Source of the DNA: Brevibacillus reuszeri
Lineage (GTDB): Bacteria > Bacillota > Bacilli > Brevibacillales > Brevibacillaceae
Reading direction: 5' to 3'
Assembly (NCBI RefSeq): GCF_002897295.1
Contig: NZ_BEXF01000014.1
Coordinates: forward strand, 62,001 to 126,000
Length of the DNA stretch: 64,000 nt
A model generated the notes under the pieces. That model saw nothing but the letters and a program-made list of their open reading frames with translations, was not told the DNA's origin and did not search any database. The position numbers and the translations under genes are program-made. Shown here piece after piece: positions 60,355 through 64,000 of the stretch; within the stretch, counting starts at the first letter, position 1; each line of letters opens with the position of its first letter.

Positions 60355-61806
60355 GTGGCGAAGACAACAAAGAAGCGGCGCGGACCGCAAAAGGCAGCGA
60401 AAGTAGAGCTGGACGTCCCTGTGCGTGTCGGACAAACCGTGGAAGTGGAGATAACCGGACTAAACCATGAGGGAGCCGGGGTAGGTCGGGTTGAGGGATA
60501 TACGCTTTTTGTAGATGGGGCACTTGCAGGAGAGCGTGTTCGTGCTCGCGTCGACCATGTGAAAAAGAACTTTGGCTTTGCCAAGCTGTCTGAGGTTGTG
60601 GAGGCGAGCGAGCATCGCTTCATGCCCCCTTGTCCGTTGTACGACCGGTGTGGCGGTTGTTCCTTGCAGCACCTCGCCTACGAGGAACAGCTGCGACACA
60701 AGCAGCAGATCGTTCGGGACAATCTGCGGCGCATCGGCGGCTTTTCAGTGGAGGGAGAAGGCGCGATTACCGTTCACCCGACACTCGGCATGAGCGATCC
60801 TTGGCGCTATCGCAACAAGGCACAGGTACCGATCGGCGAGGAAAACGGCGCATTGGTCGGTGGCTTTTACGCGGAAAAATCACACTCCATCATCGATATG
60901 AACGAGTGCCTCATCCAGCATCAGGCCAATGACGATGCGGTTACTGCTGTGAAGAAAGCAGCAACCAAGCTGAATATTGCCCCATATGACGAGGTGCGTG
61001 GGACAGGCTTGCTGCGTCATGTCGTGGTCAAGGTAGGCGTGAAAACAGGCGAGGTCATGGTCGTGCTCGTGACGACAGAAGAGACCATTCCGCAGCGCGA
61101 GCAGCTGGTGGAAGCGATTCGCTCGCAGGTGACAGGTGTGGCGAGCATCGTACAAAATATCAACCCGGACAAAACCAACGTCATTTTCGGCAAAAAGACC
61201 GTCACGCTTTGGGGCAGTGATGTCATTTACGATTACATCGGACCGATTAAGTTTGCGATCTCGGCGCGTTCTTTTTATCAGGTCAATCCGGCGCAGACGG
61301 AAGTGCTGTATAACAAAACGCTGGAGTATGCAGGGGCGACGGGTACGGAAACCGTCATCGATGCGTATTGTGGTATCGGGACGATCTCGCTCTTTTTGGC
61401 ACAGAAGTCGAAGCATGTGTATGGGGTAGAGATTGTGCCGGAGGCTATTGCTGATGCGAAACGTAATGCCGAGCTGAATGGGCTCGGTAATGCTACTTTT
61501 GAAGCGGGGCCTGCAGAGGTCGTGATTCCGGCGTGGAAAGAGAAAGGGATTCGGGCGGATGTGATTGTGGTCGACCCACCGCGTAAAGGCTGTGACGAGG
61601 CGTTGTTGATGACGATTTTGGAGATGCAGCCGGAGCGGGTGGTTTATGTGTCCTGTAATCCTTCGACGCTGGCAAGGGATTTGAAGGTGCTGGCGGAGCG
61701 GTATGAGGTGAAGGAAGTGCAGCCGGTGGATATGTTTCCGCATACGGGGCATGTTGAAAGTGTAGCTCTGTTATTGAGGAATGATACAGAAGAACGAAAA
61801 GCCTAG
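60355..61806 (+). CDS. rlmCD: 23S rRNA (uracil-5-)-methyltransferase, RlmCD-like
   Basis: 483 residues, GTG start with AAAGGAGC upstream. N-terminal basic tail and TRAM domain (about 20-80), iron-sulphur cluster Cys93, Cys99 and Cys102 (CPLYDRCGGC) with a later Cys in MNECLIQ, then the SAM-binding DAYCGIGTISLFLA and the catalytic VYVSCNPSTLARD. Methylates uridine in 23S rRNA (B. subtilis YefA/RlmCD methylates U747 and U1939). Last gene of the conserved core before the integrated element. Confidence 0.92.
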   Translation: MAKTTKKRRGPQKAAKVELDVPVRVGQTVEVEITGLNHEGAGVGRVEGYTLFVDGALAGERVRARVDHVKKNFGFAKLSEVVEASEHRFMPPCPLYDRCGGCSLQHLAYEEQLRHKQQIVRDNLRRIGGFSVEGEGAITVHPTLGMSDPWRYRNKAQVPIGEENGALVGGFYAEKSHSIIDMNECLIQHQANDDAVTAVKKAATKLNIAPYDEVRGTGLLRHVVVKVGVKTGEVMVVLVTTEETIPQREQLVEAIRSQVTGVASIVQNINPDKTNVIFGKKTVTLWGSDVIYDYIGPIKFAISARSFYQVNPAQTEVLYNKTLEYAGATGTETVIDAYCGIGTISLFLAQKSKHVYGVEIVPEAIADAKRNAELNGLGNATFEAGPAEVVIPAWKEKGIRADVIVVDPPRKGCDEALLMTILEMQPERVVYVSCNPSTLARDLKVLAERYEVKEVQPVDMFPHTGHVESVALLLRNDTEERKA

Positions 61807-62106
61807 TTGCGATGCGTGTTTATGCGTTGGTACAGATTCGCCTAAAATGATGAAACAGACTCGTTTAGGTGGCGTTGTTGTAAAAGTGTTGTAAATGAAA
61901 AAAACTTAGGCTTCATCCCCCATTTTTGGGGTTTGATAATTACTCGTTTCCTTGGTGATCAAAACGCAACTTTGCGTTCTGTCGCAGCATCCGATCGTAA
62001 TAAGGTATTACCAAGTAAGTAAACCCTTTTTCTATTGGCGATCTTTTACGATTGGCCGACCAGGTAATGACTATTTGCAAACAAAAAAAGCTGCGGGGAA
62101 TTTTCC
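61807..62106. other. Junction between rlmCD and the integrase gene
   Basis: 300 bases without a gene. It holds a weak hairpin CCCCA/TGGGG (61917-61931) that may end rlmCD, and the terminator of the integrase. One attachment site of the element probably lies here, but its repeat partner is outside the window. Confidence 0.5.
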
Positions 62107-62117
62107 TCACAGCTTTT
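62083..62117 (-). terminator. Terminator of the integrase gene
   Basis: On the minus strand AAAGCTGTGAGG pairs imperfectly with CCCCGCAGCTTT, followed by T-rich sequence. It overlaps the stop codon (62109-62107). Confidence 0.75.
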
Positions 62118-63291
62118 GTGTCTTTTTCGCCTGTAGAGTGAACAAGGACTCAAACTTATCAGCTGCAGCCTGGTCAGCGGAACGTAGAGCATGGCCGTAA
62201 ATGTTCATCGTAGTGGTAATGTTGCTATGTCCCAACCGCTCCGAAATAATCTTGGCATGCACTCCCTGGTTAATTAAAAGTGTAGCCGATGTGTGGCGTA
62301 GGTCATGGAATCGAATATACCGGAAACCATTCTTTTTGACGAAACCACGGAACCATAGATATGGCCGTTCATGATGGAATGGCTTACCATCTGGATGGGC
62401 GAATACAAAAAAACGGTCTCCGCCTTGCCACAGATCGCCCATGATGCCAATTTGCTCGTGAATATGCTTTTTGTACTCTCTCAGCTCCGCCAGAACAGAG
62501 GGAGGGACAGCCACTTTACGTTTGGAGCTTCTTGTTTTCGGTTCTTTTACGATAACTTCTCCTTTCAATGACAATGCGAGCGTTTGCTCTACGTCAATAA
62601 CGCCGCTTTCTAAGTCAATGTGCCTCCACTCAAGGCCAAGTAACTCACCTCGCCGAAGTCCAGTGGTAAGCGCAAGAGTAATCATAATTCTCCAGTGGAA
62701 CGGTTCCGACTGCAGCGCTTGCAGTAGTGCTTGTACTTCCTGTTCATCGTAAGGAATGACCTTTTTGTATTCGACCTTTGGTTTCTGCACATTGTCCGCG
62801 GGGTTACTGTTAATTATTTGCCACTCAACAGCCCGTTTCAGTACGTTTTTCAAAACTCGAAGGTGATATTCGATTGATCCGGTGGAGAGCTTGCCTTCTT
62901 GTCGGTCCTGTCGACCGCCATCCTTGCTGATCTGTTGAATGAAATCAACAATGTGCATAGGTTTGATATCTTCAAGGCGCAAATGCCCCAAGCTAGGCAG
63001 TATTCGGGTATCTAGGCACCTCAAATAGAGATTCAAGGTCTTTCGTGCCAAATGGTCTGGTGCATATTTTTCCTGCCATTCACTAACGAATGCTGCCAAG
63101 GTCATTTTTTGAGGAGAAATGTAAGCGCCGGCTTCTACTTCCTGCCGAAACTTTGCGTACTCGCTTTCGGCCTCGCGTTTTGTTCGACATTTGACTGTCT
63201 TAGTCGCTCGCTTGTACTTTCCATCGGCACCTCTTCCTAAGCTGACTGTAAGTAGCCACGAATCAGATCCCCGTTTTTGGATATTCGCCAT
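62107..63291 (-). CDS. int: Phage-type tyrosine recombinase (integrase)
   Basis: 394 residues. Full catalytic set: Arg213 in TTGLRRGE, Lys257 in RSSKRKV, His329 and Arg332 in FHDLRHTSA, His355 in ERLGHSN and Tyr365 in MNIYGH. N-terminal AP2-like arm-binding region (about 5-55) and core-binding domain (about 62-160) precede. Such integrases move prophages and ICEs. AAAGGAG precedes the ATG. Transcribed towards rlmCD, the normal orientation at an attachment end. No excisionase is visible. Apparently intact, so the element may still be mobile. Confidence 0.93.
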   Translation of the reverse strand: MANIQKRGSDSWLLTVSLGRGADGKYKRATKTVKCRTKREAESEYAKFRQEVEAGAYISPQKMTLAAFVSEWQEKYAPDHLARKTLNLYLRCLDTRILPSLGHLRLEDIKPMHIVDFIQQISKDGGRQDRQEGKLSTGSIEYHLRVLKNVLKRAVEWQIINSNPADNVQKPKVEYKKVIPYDEQEVQALLQALQSEPFHWRIMITLALTTGLRRGELLGLEWRHIDLESGVIDVEQTLALSLKGEVIVKEPKTRSSKRKVAVPPSVLAELREYKKHIHEQIGIMGDLWQGGDRFFVFAHPDGKPFHHERPYLWFRGFVKKNGFRYIRFHDLRHTSATLLINQGVHAKIISERLGHSNITTTMNIYGHALRSADQAAADKFESLFTLQAKKTQKL

Positions 63292-63403
63292 GATCGCTAC
63301 TCCTTTCTTTTAACTCTAACCAGTGCAACGGTCCGTAACTTTAGATTTTCGCCTTTAGAAAGAATGATCAAATTCCCTATGGGCAAGGTTTTAGCAATTG
63401 ATA

Positions 63404-63698
63404 GGGACACAGGGACATGCTCAGGCACGCTAACAGGGACACTGAAAAACGCTCAAAACCATTGATATTACTGTATTTATAATATAGTGTCCCTAATGTC
63501 CCTATAATTTTATATATAAGAGTAAAAGCAGTGATATATAGGATAATTGAGAATGGATTGAGAAAATATATAGTTATCCATATGAGTTTTTGCTCAGGGA
63601 CACGTGCACAGCAGGGACAAGCATCCGTTAAACCGTTGGTATTACTGAGTTTGTGGTGTGCCTGTTTAATGTGCCTGTAATCTTTTATGCGGTGTCCC
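63404..63698. repeat. Duplicated GGGACA/TGTCCC iteron-like region
   Basis: Between the integrase and the next gene there are two diverged copies of a unit of about 175 bases. GGGACA occurs at 63404, 63412, 63436, 63597 and 63614, and TGTCCC (or the variant TGTGCC) at 63488, 63497, 63657, 63670 and 63693. The shared core AACCRTTGRTATTACTG is at 63457-63473 and 63631-63647. The rest of 63292-63781 is AT-rich and shows no gene. Possible replication origin, operator array or decayed sequence. Confidence 0.65.
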
Positions 63699-63781
63699 TG
63701 AGATAACGAAAGTGTGAAAATGGATCTCCTAGGAGGCCCTTTAATGGCGGACTGTTGCCTTTTTGGATATTCATTCGAGTA

Positions 63782-64000
63782 TTACTTTTTGTCACGAAAT
63801 GACCAGGCAAGCATATCCAGAACGTGTTGCCGTTCCTCTTTGGTGAGTAGGTGCCCATTGTAGGTTAGACCTTCTTCTTGAAGGATGAGCAACAATTCCC
63901 CTTTGCGTCGATCCGCCTTTTCCTTAATTGCCGAAAACCTCATTCTGCCCTCTTCCGTAAAAATCATCAGGGCATCAAGCACTTTAAAGTAATTTTCGTT
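63782..64000 (-). CDS. Element gene, 3' end, unknown
   Basis: The reading frame is open from the right edge, so this is probably the C-terminal 72 residues of a longer gene; GTG 63982 is only a possible start. The visible part is charged and helical (FSAIKEKADRRKGELLLILQEEGL, then LTKEERQHVLDMLAWSF), with no recognised domain. It lies in the same orientation as the integrase and likely belongs to the integrated element. Confidence 0.55.
   Translation of the reverse strand, partial: NENYFKVLDALMIFTEEGRMRFSAIKEKADRRKGELLLILQEEGLTYNGHLLTKEERQHVLDMLAWSFRDKK

Noticed and set aside
63277..63465. 62-codon ORF running from the integrase start into the repeats
   Set aside because: It overlaps the integrase start on the other strand, ends inside the repeat region, and has no ribosome site.
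63404..63698. CRISPR array
   Set aside because: The boxes are short, irregularly spaced, occur in both orientations, and no cas genes are present.

Overview
The window is a Firmicutes chromosome segment of roughly balanced GC, most likely Brevibacillus or a close Paenibacillaceae relative. This rests on protein character and gene order: purD, adenine deaminase (yerA), yerB, yerC, pcrB, pcrA, ligA, camS (yerH), a proline/arginine-catabolic dehydrogenase (rocA), gatCAB, dgkB (yerQ) and rlmCD (yefA) follow the same order as in Bacillus subtilis. The genus is inference; the order is visible here. I see no rRNA, tRNA, insertion sequence or CRISPR array.

Layout. 1-3.2 kb: the 3' end of purD, a MarR-controlled MFS exporter, a 45-residue membrane peptide and a DUF2892 protein. 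3.4-5.2 kb: adenine deaminase. 5.2-6.0 kb: a gene-poor leader with a promoter, short ORFs and a terminator-like hairpin. 6.0-9.8 kb: livHMGF branched-chain amino-acid importer. 9.9-12.9 kb: MocR regulator, AzlC/AzlD exporter and an AHSA1-type protein. 13-19 kb: IclR regulator divergent from a PotDABC-like ABC transporter and an M20 peptidase. 19-24.4 kb: MerR/MFS pair, aldo/keto reductase, an IMP-dehydrogenase-family enzyme and a GNAT acetyltransferase. 24.4-26.6 kb: a CssRS-like two-component system. 26.8-29 kb: yerB, yerC, pcrB. 29-32.5 kb: MocR regulator divergent from an aminotransferase and a small dinucleotide-binding protein. 32.7-33.9 kb: the LivJ-type binding protein, separated from livHMGF. 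34-36 kb: DUF418 and VanW proteins. 36.1-42.6 kb: pcrA, ligA, a beta-propeller-like lipoprotein and camS. 42.6-44.4 kb: rocA behind a sigma-54 promoter with paired upstream sites. 44.5-47.5 kb: MraY/WecA-family transferase, PAS-GGDEF cyclase and psd. 47.7-51 kb: gatCAB. 51-54.6 kb: YcdB-type secreted protein convergent with an unusual ECF sigma factor carrying a long BtrH/C39-like C-terminal region. 54.6-61.8 kb: a small unknown protein, natAB, a DMT transporter, ROK glucokinase, dgkB and rlmCD. 61.8 kb to the end: one edge of an integrated element, with a complete tyrosine integrase, a duplicated iteron-like region and the 3' end of another gene.

How it fits together. Conserved housekeeping genes (purine synthesis, DNA repair and ligation, tRNA-Gln amidation, lipid and rRNA modification) alternate with amino-acid modules: LivJ-HMGF import, AzlCD export, two MocR regulators whose aminotransferase-like domains probably sense PLP or amino-acid adducts, an aminotransferase, RocA and an ABC/M20 scavenging operon. 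This suits an organism that lives largely on amino acids and peptides. The least conventional items are the sigma-factor fusion at 52.8-54.5 kb, the duplicated GGGACA/TGTCCC region at 63.4-63.7 kb and the long liv leader at 5.2-6.0 kb.
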